A stretch of DNA of 64,000 nt from positions 168,259,104 through 168,323,103 of the forward strand of contig NC_073693.1 in NCBI RefSeq assembly GCF_029784155.1. Direction: 5' to 3'. A program made the position numbers and the translations under genes. Source of the DNA: Uranotaenia lowii. Lineage: Eukaryota > Arthropoda > Insecta > Diptera > Culicidae. Of this stretch, positions 1-13,755 are shown one piece after another (the stretch's first letter is position 1; every line of letters starts with the position of its first letter). A model generated the notes under the pieces. That model saw nothing but the letters and a program-made list of their open reading frames with translations. It did no database searches and was not told where the DNA came from.

Positions 1-3000
1 TCTCATGTATATTAATTTTTTAAACACATTTTTGATGGAATATTTGATAATATCAGTATTCTGCTTAAAAGGGGCATATAGCCTGCTTCTCCCCTATGGG
101 ATGCAGGGCCTACTGGAGCACTGAAAATAATTTTATAACAATCAGAGCTTTAATGTTAAGAGCACACATTCTAGAATTTTTTTATCTTTTGCTGTTTGTC
201 CATTCAATGTATTTCTTCGTGGTATGGAAAAAAGCTTTTTGTGCATGAGATTCTGTGATTGCATATCATCATTTAAGATATTAAAATAAATCTCACCTTG
301 TGAAATTTAATGAAATAAATTTTATGAAAAAGAAGCATTGCAAACCTACTCAGGTCTCATTATTTTACCGGAAGCTCAATTTTATTAGATTTTTAGTTCA
401 CCTTATACTAATTAATCTAATTAAAAGGAACAACAGGAAATTCTATTCTATCTTCAAAGTTCATTTATTTTATTTGGCTGCTATTCAGTCCATGTTTCAT
501 CTTCATTATTCGATCCTACTCATCTGGATGTACCTACTGAAGCAAGTAAGTTCGTTACTGTATGTACACTACTGATCTTCATCTGGTAGGTATGTTGTCT
601 GCTCAACACTACAACCGCATATCATCTTCTGCCTTAGCTTTTGTGAATAGAATTCGCTAATAAAAAAAAATCCATAAACAATAGAATCAGAAGATAGCAG
701 TCAAGAGTTGATTTCGGAGCCGACTGAAAGGTTCTATAATTGCCGGATGTTTTGAATGAAGCAAGGGGGAGTCACAAGATTTAACGGTCACAGTAAATGA
801 TGATGATGATGATGAAGTCTTGAGCTCATACGCTGGCTAAACACAATGGATTCACCGCTCACATGATTCACCGCATTTACCGCTCGAATCAAGTCCATAA
901 CAAAGGTCCAGATTGAGATGTGGCGTATAGCTCAATACATATACAGACACAGGTAGGTACAGAATCTTCTTGCAGGTCAAGACGAAAAAAAGAGCATCAT
1001 CATCTCGCCTTCCATCGACTTTTGCCCCAGCGACGAAGGTGGTCCCTCGATCTTCGCAGCTTCCTTCGCACATAAAGATATCTGTTTGGCACAAAACATC
1101 TCGGCAGATGATCACATGTCTCGATTGTGTAATAGCCAATGGTGGAAATAATTTGCATCTTAACACGCATACTGCATTTAGCTTAGTGAGTTACTTATTT
1201 AGTAGGTAGATTAGGTGAAAAAAGCGAATGCTATATATACTTCAGCTTAATGCAGTGTGCATTTTGTTGCAACATATGGCTATTGTTCGGAAATGGGAAA
1301 TACTGTTTTTTTCGCGCTGCGGGCAAAGTTGGCAGAACAACTTGCACATATGGGCGATGAAAAAAAACCGTGATGATCTTGCTCTCCATTATGCTAATGG
1401 CGTTACCGAGCGCTATGCATTGATCTTGGTGCTTTCATAATGGAAATGTTTAACCATTTTGCTGGGATATTATGACAGGTACCTACAATCCGTAAACTAT
1501 TCCCTTTTACCGTTTCCTGGCATGCATCTTGTGCATTTTTTGCCCCATTAAATGTCATATATGATTCATTTGTGGTCTCTCTAGACGTTTGCATTTTTTT
1601 TTTGTTCTTGTCGGCTACACGCGTCCATGTTATTAGACGGATAATATCATCAGGCATAGTTGTAGTAAATTCTGTCTCGTTTTTTTTTCAAGATGGTTTT
1701 CTTTGATTGGAGCCTGTCCTGGTCGTCTGGAAGGTGGCCTTCTATTTTTAAACATCACTTTTTTATGATCTTGACTATCATGATCCTTTGCTGTTCGGCC
1801 ATGATTTTCAGATAAAATTTTATAGCTAGTTAGCTCATTATTTTCAGAAAAAAAACTAATTATTTCAAAATGGTTCTGAAAATAATTTCAGCGCATGGCA
1901 TTGGCTTGAAGCCATAATTGATTAAGATTTAAAGGTTTTCCATTATTGAGCTCAGTGCCAGTAGATATGAATTTACGAACATGAAGACTGCTCTAAACTA
2001 AAATTTTTACATTGTATGGAAATTGGTGTAAAAATTTATCAAAATTGAACCCTCACAGATTAGTAACGAATTCTGCGTAAAATACGAATTTTAAGATACT
2101 CGAAGTTTTACATTGGACAGAGCAAGAAGCAGCCAAAAACAAAATTATAAGACAAATTTCTGGACTTTCGAGTCGAAGTACTTAATGGTTTATTGGTTAT
2201 ATTAATTAATTCGAGGTTTGACTTACTTCGTTGTGCAAATTTTAAATATCAAATCGCTCTTCCGAACCCTTTTGTAGGTGTTCCTTTTTACACTTTTAAG
2301 AGTTTTATATTGATTTAATAAAACTTGTTGATGGTTTATATCGATATTTTGAAGCACCCTTGCAGGTTCATGAATAAAAAAAATATTACGAGGGATTGCA
2401 ATAGAGATAATTTTTTGCATTTGGAATTCTAATGATCAGAATTCCACAACAATGTGCAACAATTCTCACCTTTCCACTTTTTCTCTCTATCCACTGGTTT
2501 CTCTCATTTGATCTCAAATTTACTCATTTTCCCGCACAATTGACCATATTTACCACAATTCCAATGATTGGCTGCACCATTTTTTGTGATCATCAGGGTT
2601 GCCAGATGTTTTTTTTTAAACTCTGTATCGGCCTCATGAAAAAATCTGTGTTCATCTGTATTTGAATAAAAACTTCTGTTTCTGATTTCTATTTAAGTTT
2701 TTTGCTTAATATGCAAATTGGAAATGTGTTTTAATGGTTTTAAAGAATTTATTATACGAAAATTGACAAATTATTCCAAAAATTGAACCTAATCTAGAGT
2801 GATAAAATGTTAGTTGTAAGTATGTTAGATATTAGAAGTAAATACTAATTTTCACCATTTTAATATTCTTTTAAATATGAAATCATGATTTTCAATTTGA
2901 GTAAATCTAAAAATTAGCACATCATTTCCAAATTCTGCTTTCAACTTGCTTTGAACGAACCGGATTACATAATCCCAAAAGCAAAATGCGAGAGATTTGG

Positions 3001-3554
3001 CCCTCAACGATTTTCAAGTTTTAATTCTTATTAACAAAATAGTTTTAAATAGTTAAATAGTTCTGAATTTCATTTCATTTTCTGCAGAAAAAACACGACG
3101 AACTGAATTGAATAATATGAAATGTAGTATTAGCTTCAGTGATTGCCGAAATGAAACACGTCTAATTTCAAGTTCTGTTGATAAAATTTTATTTATGCGT
3201 TTTTTTTTTAAATCAAATTTCTTACCTAAATGAAACATCGATATTTAACTTTAAGAATGTTTGCCTATATTAATGAACTAAAACTTGTTTCAATGAATAA
3301 CCAAAAAATTAACTGCATTTCATATAAGAATTTGATTTTTCTTTAAAATTATAAAGTAGGTATCATTTTCTAATTCAGAAAATCAGAAATCAGCTTTATT
3401 TAATTTGAATCTGGTTTTCCGAATGAGTTTTGAATTCAAAACCGTACGACGCAAACTTATTTTAATCTAAAATAAGAATTTTCTAAATGATTCTCAATTT
3501 ATTTTCTTTTAAACTTTCATAAAGTGATAATCTTTACTATCACCTTTCTCTATA
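1..3554. other. AT-rich noncoding stretch
   Basis: No gene recognised. The open frames here are short, overlap on both strands and match no family I know. Positions 950-1160 are clearly richer in GC than their surroundings and open on both strands, so they could be a regulatory segment or an unrecognised exon. Near 2597 the motif GGGTTGCCAGATG, a common terminus of insect repeats, begins a probable repeat fragment that I could not bound. Confidence 0.6.
797..815. repeat. (TGA)n microsatellite
   Basis: About six uninterrupted ATG/TGA trinucleotide units. Simple repeat with no coding context. Confidence 0.9.
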
Positions 3555-6500
3555 GGGGGAACCCGTCTAGGAACGAACACCGCCTATGGCCGGACAACAT
3601 TAATTTTTTGAAAACGCAATATCTTAATAATGTTTTAACACCATGGAAATAAAGTAAATAGCAGCCTTATATGGTGTTTTAAATATGGTAATCTAGTCTG
3701 AAAAGTTAAACCAGTGATAGGCATCTAAATCATTTGCCTAGTAGAAGAGAATCGCCTAAACTTTGCATCTATACATATTGTGGTCAGTTTTTACGGTTTG
3801 TCACATGTGAATTGCACATAAACGTCATCGTCTGTTGGTTATCTTTCGACTACAATAGATGTAAGATAACAGAACGGAAGTTCAAACGAAATATTATGAA
3901 AAAAGCGATTTGTTTATGGTCGGACAAAAAAATATTCAAAATTAAACATGATTTCAACTTTCATTTTTATCATCTCTATAGCACCCTAAAATGGTTAGCA
4001 GAAGATAAGGATTCAAAAACGAAAATATTTTGGTCCTCTGAGAATCTTCAAATTGTCCGGTCATAGACAAATTTTCTCTTGTTTTTTCGAAACAAATGTT
4101 TCATTCTAGTTTGTCAAAAAATCTTTTATGAATGGCTTCATAGAATGTTCAGTATTGAAAAACACAAACTCACAAGACCTGTGCAAGTAATTTGAGTCAT
4201 TTTGCTACGTTTTTGTGCTATTGAGGCAACTTTGGTGAAGTAACTCGTAGTGTCCGGCTATAGACAACACTTTTGGAAATGAATGAAAATCAACGTAAAA
4301 TGTTTTTTTTGTGTATCATAGTTTAGTGATCATAATATTGATGCTCTTCAAATCAGTAGAGAAACAAATGTTTCCATAAATATATTTTTGAAATTATTGC
4401 TTAAAAACTTTAAGTGTCCGGTAGTAGCAGGCGCGTTCCTATGGGGGGGGGGGTGATCGGGGTGATCACCCCCCCCCAAGCGACAAAAAACCGTTACAAA
4501 ATACTCGCAAACGCTGGAATTTCTAAGAAAAGTTCGAACATTTCCTAACGGATGTTCTATGGAATTTTCAAAATTTTCCACTCCGTGGGGTGATTGTTAA
4601 ATCAAAGAATTTATTAATTTCTTAACTTCTTAAAATTGGAAAAAAAAATCGGTCCGCAAACTAAAACCGCTGTAACTTGCAATCCCTTAGACCAATTTTC
4701 ACCAAATTACTTTAGTTATGGCACCTACAGTGTTTAATTCGAAATTGATGACCATATATGAATCTTTTATAAATTTTTATACAATCATATCTTTTCAATT
4801 TTCTAAAAATACCAAAAATACTACTTCTTAAATTAGAGGTGGTGAACAAAACCTGATAAAAATTGAGTTCAGAAATATACCTCCAAAAACAGGTTTTGAA
4901 ACAAATGCTCCTAAAACTTGCCTATGTATTAATTTTTCCCAGATGAGATAAAACCAGAGATAATGATATCCCGTCATAACTCGACTATTTTCTCGAGAAC
5001 AAGGACTTTTCATTTAAAAATAGTATAAACTATATGAAATGAACCCTTTGTTATTTTTTTTTTCATTTTAAATTAAACATTATGTTTGAAAATATTAAAT
5101 GCATGAAGCAAAAATACTATTTTTCACTTTTTTACTAAATCATTCGTTTCAATTTTGTAACTGTATCTTTCGATTCAGTTACAATAAATTTTAAAATCTA
5201 TGAGAGCTTGCAATTTAAGAGAAAACAAATAAGTTCTGTAAGTTGCATACCTAAGAATTTGATTTTAATGATTATGTTTTAGAATTAAATTTATATTTAG
5301 AAAATGAAGAATCGAAACAAGAGTTTATATTAATTAGTTTTTTCGAATCACGATTCAGCAATATACTTCTGAAAAATAATTAAACATTCAGTTTTAAATT
5401 CATAGCAATTGTTAACACATTCTCAAATAAATGTTTGGATTTCAAAAGGTATTGTTGGAAAACGAGAATCACTAAAATTTTGGTGAGAGTTTTACGGTGA
5501 TATTAAATTATTGTTGATAACTTGAGATTTTTTCACATGTATGTATTTTTTCATTTGTAAAATTACATTTATATCGAAAGGTTCTTTAAAGAGTTCTTAA
5601 ATTGATAATTTTTAAACTGCTCAATATACAAATGACGAAAATTATCTTTTTGTCAATAATTGTTCGCAGTGAATATCAAAGATTCGCAGATTGTTTAATT
5701 AAAGGATGTGTATATGCTATTTAAAAGGATATTAGAATAAGTATGTAAGAAAGTTTGTTAAACTTCTCTTATTTCTAATTTATTTTTTAAATATAAACCT
5801 CTAATAAATTTAAATGAAATTTATAAGGAAAGAGGAGAAGCAGTGTGCATCATGGTCGTGAAATATTGTTTTTTTTTAAGAAGTATATCTAATCAAAATC
5901 ATCCATTACTTTGATGATTTATCACATAAATCCAAAAAATTGTTTGAATCAATACGAATTTTTTGCTGATATGAAATTTTTTTCAAAAACCCAATTTCTT
6001 TTTATCAAAATGTTTTACTCCACATTCAATAGGGGTTTTTATGAATTTACATAGCCACAGAATTAAAACTTTTTTAAATGAAAGAATTTCAAAGCTTATT
6101 TTGATTTATGTTGGTGCCCTAAATTATTTTCAAATAGGTTAAACATTATTCAAGAAAATTCTGCACTTTTCTGACAAAACTTTTAAACATTACAATAAAA
6201 ATTCGAAATAAGGGTTCATATCATATTTTTTCCGCAAGAACGCAAGTAATGTTGACTTCTGTGAATTTTTTTTATTTAAGTTTTCTGTTTTTTTTTACTG
6301 TTCCCAATTTTGTAAAATAATAGACTTTCAACGAATTTTACAAGAAGTAATGACTACATAGGATTTAAGATATTTATCAGAGCAGAAACCAAATCGTTTT
6401 TCAGACTTCAGCAAATTTTTCAATAAAATAAAATCTTTGTTTTTTTAAAACTTTCTTTAGTCAATAATGTCAGAAATTCTTGTGTTTTAGAATTATTAAA

Positions 6501-8093
6501 CACTGAAGATTTTCTTTAAGATCATTCATCATCATGAAAGTAGTATTTCTTAATTGAATAAAATATAATAAACAAGTTCAGAATCAGTTTTTTTTTCATG
6601 TTAACTTGTAAGTTCTTCAGTTATCAATGATTGATTTCACTCAAAACTGATTCTTTTTAAAACTCCATATAAACTCCATATCACCAAAACCAGAGGGGAT
6701 AAACAAAATCTAGTTGAAGTACGAGTTCTACTAAATCAATCATTAAAACATAGACACCAAAATGCTATCTCTGCTATATGCTATATCTTATTTTGGGAAG
6801 ACGTTTTTATTAGAAAAATCATTTTTAAATGTTAATAACTAATCTTTTCCATCTTCATATTATATTTAAATTTATGAAGAGTTAATCACCGTGATTTTGT
6901 TTGTTAATTTTATTTATCGACCTTATCGATGAAAATTAAAAGAACATAACTAAAAACATTTCAACATTATGAAAATTCTTGTCAAATAGAAAGTTAGAAA
7001 TGTATGGATATTGAAAATTAGAAAGTAGAATTTTTTAAGAAGCATTTTAATCACATGCCATCAGTTCATTTCTCATGGATAAAAAAATAAACAAATGAAT
7101 AAATGAATAAATAAATAAATAAAAGGGATCAGTTTCGTGTTTGATCATTTAAGAACTCTTCCATTTCCCGAATTGTACTTTGTCAGTGATGATAAGTTGT
7201 TGTTGTATTTTAAAAACATAAAGTTATAAACTTGATAACTTGATAGAATTAATTATTTTCATTTTTAAATTAATCATCTACTAATTTCGAATGATTTCTC
7301 TGAAGTTCAAAATGGATATAATTTCCTCATCGATAATTCACATTTCAAATTGTTATTGAATAGTATTTCAAATGGATGACATTACAGAGGAATTTTTCAA
7401 CCGAAACTAAAATTGAAATTGAAGAAAAGAAATGTAAATTAATACGGTTGATAATTTACATTATTATCAATTAAATATTCTGACCTGATCTGATTTTTTG
7501 TAAGAGTTCGAGTTTAATTTCTTATCAAATCTGGTGTTATATTTGATCTATTCTTCTTCTGTGCACTGATTGTTATGCCCGAAGCTTCAAATTCTGGCTT
7601 TATTCCAAATTTTAATTCGCATTTCGTTTTTGATGTATTAAAAAAATTCTTGCTTGAATTTTTTTTGTTCAGAATAAGTATCAACATTTCGAAGGAATTA
7701 TTAATGACTAACCGGAAATAAAATTGATTTGAAATTTTGATTCTGATTTATTTGGATTCGTGATTATGGGTTTCAATACGGTTTTAGAAATCAATTTGCC
7801 TATTTATTGTCCTTTTTTTGGTATTTTATAATTTCTAACAAAATTGAAATTCGAAATCCCCCACACATGGACGTGTCCATCGCACGGTGATGGTGTGCAC
7901 CAAATATTAAAGTCTCATTTGAAACTGAACACAACCCCCCCCCCCCCCCAATCCCCCCCCTCCCCGAACTCTCCAAATGAACGTTTTTTTCGCAATATAT
8001 TTACGTTATTGACTGATTTTTGAAAATTTGGAAAAATCACCCCCCCCAAGAGCCAGCTCTAGGACCGCCCCTGGGTAGTAGACAAGTTTCCCC
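3555..8093. mobile_element. TA-flanked non-autonomous element (split by a hAT insertion)
   Basis: The left end reads TA|GGGGGAACCCGTCTA. The right end, reverse-complemented, reads TA|GGGGAAACTTGTCTA. This is an imperfect terminal inverted repeat flanked by TA on both sides. Without the 3.65-kb insertion and its target duplication, the element would be about 885 bases. The motif GTCCGG followed by TAGACAA recurs inside it (about 4057 and 4252, and across the insertion site), which supports one repeat unit. No transposase is visible. TA duplication suggests mobilisation by a Tc1/mariner-type enzyme, but that is inference. The termini are imperfect and only the left and right 15 bases were compared. 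Confidence 0.5.
4428..8073. mobile_element. hAT-like non-autonomous DNA transposon, 3.6 kb
   Basis: Both sides carry the same 8-base sequence GGTAGTAG (4420-4427 and 8074-8081), the target duplication size of hAT elements. The ends match as inverted repeats: CAGGCGCGTTCCTA on the left and CAGGGGCGGTCCTA on the right (12 of 14), starting with the CAG typical of hAT. Both subterminal regions have long G or C runs (4442-4453, 4470-4479, 7926-7941, 8041-8047). The interior is extremely AT-rich, with no frame resembling a hAT transposase, so the copy must have depended on an enzyme supplied in trans. It sits inside an older TA-flanked repeat. Confidence 0.85.
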
Positions 8094-8828
8094 TAGAATA
8101 CAAATTTAAGGATAAGAGATTTCATATAAATTGAATTATCGAGATTTGTTAGAGTACATTTGTTTGGGGGCTATCATTCACCGTTAAGAAGAAACAATTT
8201 AAAATACTTAATCAGGAGGGAACACAAAAGTATATCAAGATGAGATATTTTGATTCCCTATTTTTTCTATCAAAATGAGTTATAATTCAGATTTTTTTTG
8301 TCTTTATTTAAGAGGTTTTCAGCCGCAGGCTGGTTCGCCTCTGATAAATTCAGAATTCAATATCTCAAATTAAACCAAAAAATCTGTACGATCATAGCTA
8401 AATTATATCAGACTTTTATATGCCTATATCAAGGTTATATCTCATTTAGAAAGCACAGTTTGATATTGAGCAGAACAAAACCTAATCATATCTCTTCAAG
8501 ATATGAATGAATATGTACCCAAATTGAACGGTTTTTGGAACAACATTATCTTAAACTTTTCGCTATAACAGACCAATATAATTTAGACAATCAACACAAA
8601 TACGTTTTGACGCTCTTAAATATTGATAAAATACATCCACAAAAACAAATATTAGTTATATTTTAAATAAAAAAAATACTCAAAAATGACAAAAAATATA
8701 AACAAAGCTATAAAAGTGCTATATGCATGAAAAAATTATAAAAAATACAAATAAATGGCTAAAAGTGGTCAATAATTGACTTACAATTATGTTAATGTTA
8801 TATGATTTTAATCGCCGTAATTTGTATG
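8094..8828. other. AT-rich noncoding stretch
   Basis: No gene or bounded repeat seen. Confidence 0.5.
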
Positions 8829-8897
8829 ATTATAATTTTAATGGCATGTGCGGCGGAATGAAAACTAGAGAGAATTTATTTTATAGAAATTTGAAAG
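8829..8897 (+). repeat. Left arm of a 69-base inverted repeat
   Basis: Near-identical (one difference seen) to the reverse complement of 12144-12212. The shared core includes GGCATGTGCGGCGGAATGAA. The arms are 3.2 kb apart and may be the termini of one large element or two copies of a short repeat in opposite orientation. Confidence 0.85.
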
Positions 8898-8943
8898 GCC
8901 CATGGGTTGCTACGTTTTTGCTCGTTTGAAGTGTGCGTAAATA

Positions 8944-11697
8944 GGGTAAGTGAGCCCTATTTTGGCATGGTCCTTATCTTGGCATGCCAACATGCCTTTT
9001 CATGTTTTCCAGGTCCAAATTGAGCTAAAAAATTTTGAATATATTTTCATTGCGAAGAGAATAATTTGTTTCAAATCTGTGCATACCGATTTTTTTAATT
9101 GCTTGTACTTTATTAAAGTAGTTATTTTTTTTCGATCTGCATCCGAGGCAATTATGTTCGAAATCATCGTATGAAAATCATAAGAACTCACCTTTCTAGT
9201 GCAACTGTTAAATTCACATGCGATTTCAAACGCGGGCATTCATTTGAAAAATTTGCAATAAATACTCATGCCTACAGTTAAACTCCGCAAAAAATTAAAA
9301 AAAAAACTAGAAAGACAAAAAAATGAATATTTATTTAGCTTTTGAATAAAAATTTAAAACTAATTTTGTTCCTTTTCTTGGCATGCAAGTTCAATCGAAA
9401 TACACCACCAGTATTGGAAGCTGGAAAAAATACATGTTCATTAAAGAGTTATTTTTGATCTGATGTTTTCCCTTAAAATTCATTTAAAACTACGCACAAA
9501 TGTTTTCATACTAATTGGGTTGTATGATAAGATCGCTTCTATTAACTTAAGCTTTGAAATAAGTTGGAGAACATTAGTGATTCGACAAACTAAAAGTCAT
9601 ATCCAAGCATTTTAAATGCAAAAATCGCTATTTGGGAACCATGAATGGAAGGTACATTGGTATGCGTGCCAACAGCATTTGCATTGCAGTCTGCCGAACA
9701 GAGACCACGTGGTCTCCTACAGAACACAGTGGTTCGAAATAAAAAAAAAAAACACTTAGTGAAATTAAGCAACTCACAAGACTCAAGATGTTTTTCTTAT
9801 CAAAAACTGTTAGATCGATGGCAATTTATGACTTCAGTATATAAAATACATAATTAATTGAGTTTTGGGATCGTTTTCTATTGCTTGGAAACCATATACT
9901 CAGATTTAATTTTTTGGATTTTTGTTCTAGTTTTTTTTTTTCTTGAAAACAGAAGTTGAAAGTTCAGTAAAATATCGTTTCCAATCATTCCTTAAAATAT
10001 TAGATGTGAGTCGAATTAAAAAATGTTTTAGCAAGGTTTACATTCTAACATCTATTTGGCGTGTCAAACCACTGCGCAACGCCCCGGGCATTCGAGATGG
10101 CTCTTGCTAGAAGCTCATAATCTCAGCTAACAAATTCAAAAGGGCAAAATTTTAAAATTCCATTCAAAGAATTTTTCAATTTCTTACTTTATGAAGCAAA
10201 AATCCACAATATGAAGATAGTGTTTGGTAGTGAAAATAACCCTATGTGTCGCAATCGCAAGTCTTTTAGAGTATTTTACTATCAACTTATGGTCTATAAA
10301 AAATCAAAAGGAATAATTTAAACAATGATTTATAAATGACAACACATCATGATGCACAAAACCATAGAAATGTCGTAAATGAATCTGTCTTTAGGTTTAG
10401 AATTCCTGAATTTGTCCAGTTAGCATTCAAGTCAGGAAATTCTCAAAAAAAAACGGAGAAAATCTAAGCAATTTTTTCAATATTTGGAAAAATCTAATCG
10501 ATGAGAATAGTTCAAAATAAGATATTTCAATTCAACGTTACAATACCACTTTCTCAACAACCACGTTCAAGTCGTTTTTTTAATAACTCGTTTATTTGAC
10601 ACGGCTCAAACCTTTCAGTTTTTCTCCCGTTCAAGTTTTATATTGATGAAATTGTCTCAAAAAACTTCGTAAAAATTATGAACTGTGAAATCTTTTTAAA
10701 AAAGGAATGTGGAATGAGGAATGTTAATCAATCGGTGCCAGATACGGATATTTTACCTCAATATTCTGGCAGCTGGACTACACCAACTTTTTTTTAACTC
10801 TACGTTGAAAACCTGGACTAGTCTAGATAAGCCTATGCCATCTGAAATACTTTTCCTAGATTGATTGGCTTAATTCAGATTTTATCAGTCCTTTATAAGT
10901 ATCTTACTGTATATATATTGGATAAATTTTTTTAAGGGTTTAGTTTAAAAAGTTTGCTTACAAAATATGTAAGTTTAGATTTCATCAAAGGGATTTAGAA
11001 GAGAAAGTTCAAACCACTCGCAGACATAATTCGTTTCTGAATCGGTCCCTCTGATGAAGGTTTGGTTGTCATTCATAAACCAATGATTCTTGTTCATACA
11101 CAAATCTTCTGGAACAACCTGAGGTGTTTATTATCATCACTTTGTTTAAATGAGTAAAAAGTTTAAAGTTTTAAAAATTAAAAAAAAATTGCGGAAATTC
11201 TGGATTTCCGACTTTTTGAAATGAAAGCTTATTTTGTGCTTCCCTTCCAACCAAATTTCATCAATGTTTTCAAGAGCCTTTTTGTTGTATGAGTGAAGCC
11301 CGGTGTTCCATCGTCGCATAGAACTTTACGCTCAGCTGACGTCATTCTGTCAGTGGCCTTATATTCAGAATAGCCAACGATTCTGTTAACTGTCAATTGA
11401 GCATTGTTGGTAAAGATCTATTGCACTTTGCTGGTGGCCAAGAATCGGATCATCGAAACGGCAAACAATTGGTACGGCGGCCAAGTAATTGGAGCACCGC
11501 AGTGAGTACTTTGCATCCGTTTTGCTCACATAAATGAAAGTCCCATAGAGAAAACATATTTTTGTTGAACTCTAAGCAAGTGAGCAAGTAAATTCTTCAA
11601 AGGATGTTCTAAGGTGCACTCAACAGGAAGGTTGGAATCTTGAAAAAAAAAAAAGGGTAAACCGTGCCTTAGGTGCCAAGGTCGGGTACATTTACCC
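8944..11697. mobile_element. TA-flanked non-autonomous element, about 2.75 kb
   Basis: The left end is TA|GGGTAAGTGAGCCC. The right end, reverse-complemented, is TA|GGGTAAATGTACCC. Both are followed a few bases in by TTGGCA, and 17 of the first 24 positions agree. It lies entirely between the arms of the 69-base inverted repeat. The interior has no intact transposase; a patch at 11232-11510 looks coding-like on either strand but I cannot name it. Boundaries rest on the imperfect termini and the flanking TA only. Confidence 0.5.
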
Positions 11698-12143
11698 TAC
11701 ACGCTCTCAAACCACTGGGCTCGCTATACATGGGAATTCTCTTTCTGAGTTTCTCATGTATAGTGATCGATCTCATCGAAGATGGTCACTGTAAGCTCTA
11801 CGTCAAGTTAGCCCCTTCAATTGTTTGTTTATCAGTGGTTTTCTGAGTGTTGCCAGTTTATAGACTTTATTTAAAATTTATTGTTATTTTGGGCGCGAAA
11901 AACTGTAATGTTTGATGTATGTAAAATAAATGTTCTCTTTTATTTTATTCGTCCACAAGATAAGATGAATTTTCAATCGTCTATCCGAAATCGCATCCGC
12001 GATAGTCAGAGCTAACATATAGTTAGCTAGTGTAGAGCAAAGGCGGGAGCAATTCATGGGAGCTTTTCATCAACATGCCCTCTGGCCTAAAATTTCAACA
12101 CCTATCAAGCTTTCTCCTATTGGCGCACTGTCTATCCACCTTT

Positions 12144-12212
12144 CTTTCAAATTTCTATAAAATGAATTCTCTCTAGTTTTCATTCCGCCGCACATGCCAT
12201 TAAAATTATAAT
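12144..12212 (-). repeat. Right arm of a 69-base inverted repeat
   Basis: Reverse complement of 8829-8897 with a single T/C difference noted. Outside the arm the sequence is AT-rich. No convincing target duplication was found outside either arm. Confidence 0.85.
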
Positions 12213-12346
12213 AAATTATGTTAATGATAATAATTATTATTGATTTTGTAGAAATTAGCGAAAAAAGTTGAGAATAAAACCATTTGATTTTGGCAACACA
12301 ACATATTCGGGCGTTTTGCTAAAATCGAACGGGGTCTGAATAAAAT

Positions 12347-12481
12347 GCCTGGAGACGCTCTCTCACCTTACTAAGAGTTACTTTTTCTTAATAAAGATCT
12401 CTAAACTGAAGCAAATGTACAGGATTGAGCTGTTTAAAAAGATTAAGTTATTCTAAGAGAGGTGGGAGAGAGTCTCTAGGC
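12347..12481. repeat. Foldback repeat (small MITE-like hairpin)
   Basis: The left arm begins GCCTGGAGACGCTCTCTC. The right arm, reverse-complemented, begins GCCTAGAGACTCTCTCCC. The similarity continues for about 29 bases, with an AT-rich centre. The whole unit is about 135 bases and could form a hairpin. No coding capacity. Confidence 0.7.
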
Positions 12482-12499
12482 CTCTTCTATTGGCATATA

Positions 12500-12583
12500 C
12501 AATCGAATAAAAATCTTTACTGTTGTGGAAGTGCATACCTACATTTCAATCGAATAGAAACCGCTTCTGTAGTGGAAGCGCAT
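12500..12583 (+). repeat. Short tandem duplication
   Basis: Two copies of a 37-base unit beginning CAATCGAATA and ending GTGGAAGYGCAT, at 12500-12536 and 12547-12583, separated by 10 bases. Confidence 0.75.
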
Positions 12584-13755
12584 GGTTAATATTGTGTCTC
12601 AAAAGGGCGGAATAATTTTTTTTATGTGAATCAATAAAAGCGCGATTGCGGGTCATAAAATCGACCATTTGTGCGAGATCCTTGAAGAAACCATGCAAAA
12701 AACGCGGCAGGCAGACAAACACTTACTTAAGTAAAGTAATTACTCGAACCAAAAAGTAAAAAAAAAAATAGTAACATTCTTTTGATCTACGTGGTCCAAA
12801 CCAATCATGTTGCCATCCCCAGCACCATAATTAATACCATTGAAAAAAAATTAAGCAAAACTGACCGTCTAAAAAAAAATATGAGCTATTCTACTGTTTG
12901 GGGATATGGCTAAACCATCCACCTCCGAAATAATACCGAAACCTCACCGAAACGTATGCAATGCGTGGTCAGTTAGTCATCAAGACCAATAAAGGTTATT
13001 GTTCTATCATTTTTATCAAATAATTCACGAGGATTTTTTTATGTCGTGCTGTAAACAGATAACTTAGTTAAGACAATTTTGTAATGGTTAAATGAACTTG
13101 AAGTTATCATAATTCCAACGAACTCATTGAATTTTGAAAATATATTGAGAAACTGAAAATATCGGATTTTTAAGATATAAAAGTCGAGTGGATTTTTATT
13201 TGTATCGGTCACTGAATATAAGACTGTGTCGATTTGGCGCCATTTTTGAATTTTTGAAACCCTGTTGTCTAAAAAGCTTGGTTTTGGTTTAAAACTTATC
13301 CATGATTTTAGCAGTTTTTTTTTAATAACGTTTACATTAGTAAATCGAACTTTCAGAATTGTATGGGAAAATTGAATATTTTGTTCTGAAAAATCATCGT
13401 AATTACTGCTAATGGTTTTTCTGCCAATTTATAAATTCTAAAAAGGATTTTTTTCGCTGAACCACTTTGTCGAAGACCGTAACTTCGTATCTTATTAGAC
13501 AACAAAAACTACAACCGTTTGCTTTCGAAACAAGCACGGCGTTGCTTTTAAGATGCAATTTATTTTATATACTTAATTATATTAAGTGGGTTACAGAATT
13601 TAAGATCTTTGAAAACTACAATATTCTTGTGAAATTAGTGTTGAATCCGCAAAAGGTTCAATCTTAACGACGTGTGTTTAATTCAAGCATAAGCAAAGTT
13701 TAGGGTGTATAAAAAATAAAAAATACCTCTAATGCATTTTTACAAAATATACATT
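12584..13755. other. AT-rich noncoding stretch
   Basis: No gene recognised. Open frames are short and without family resemblance. Confidence 0.5.
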
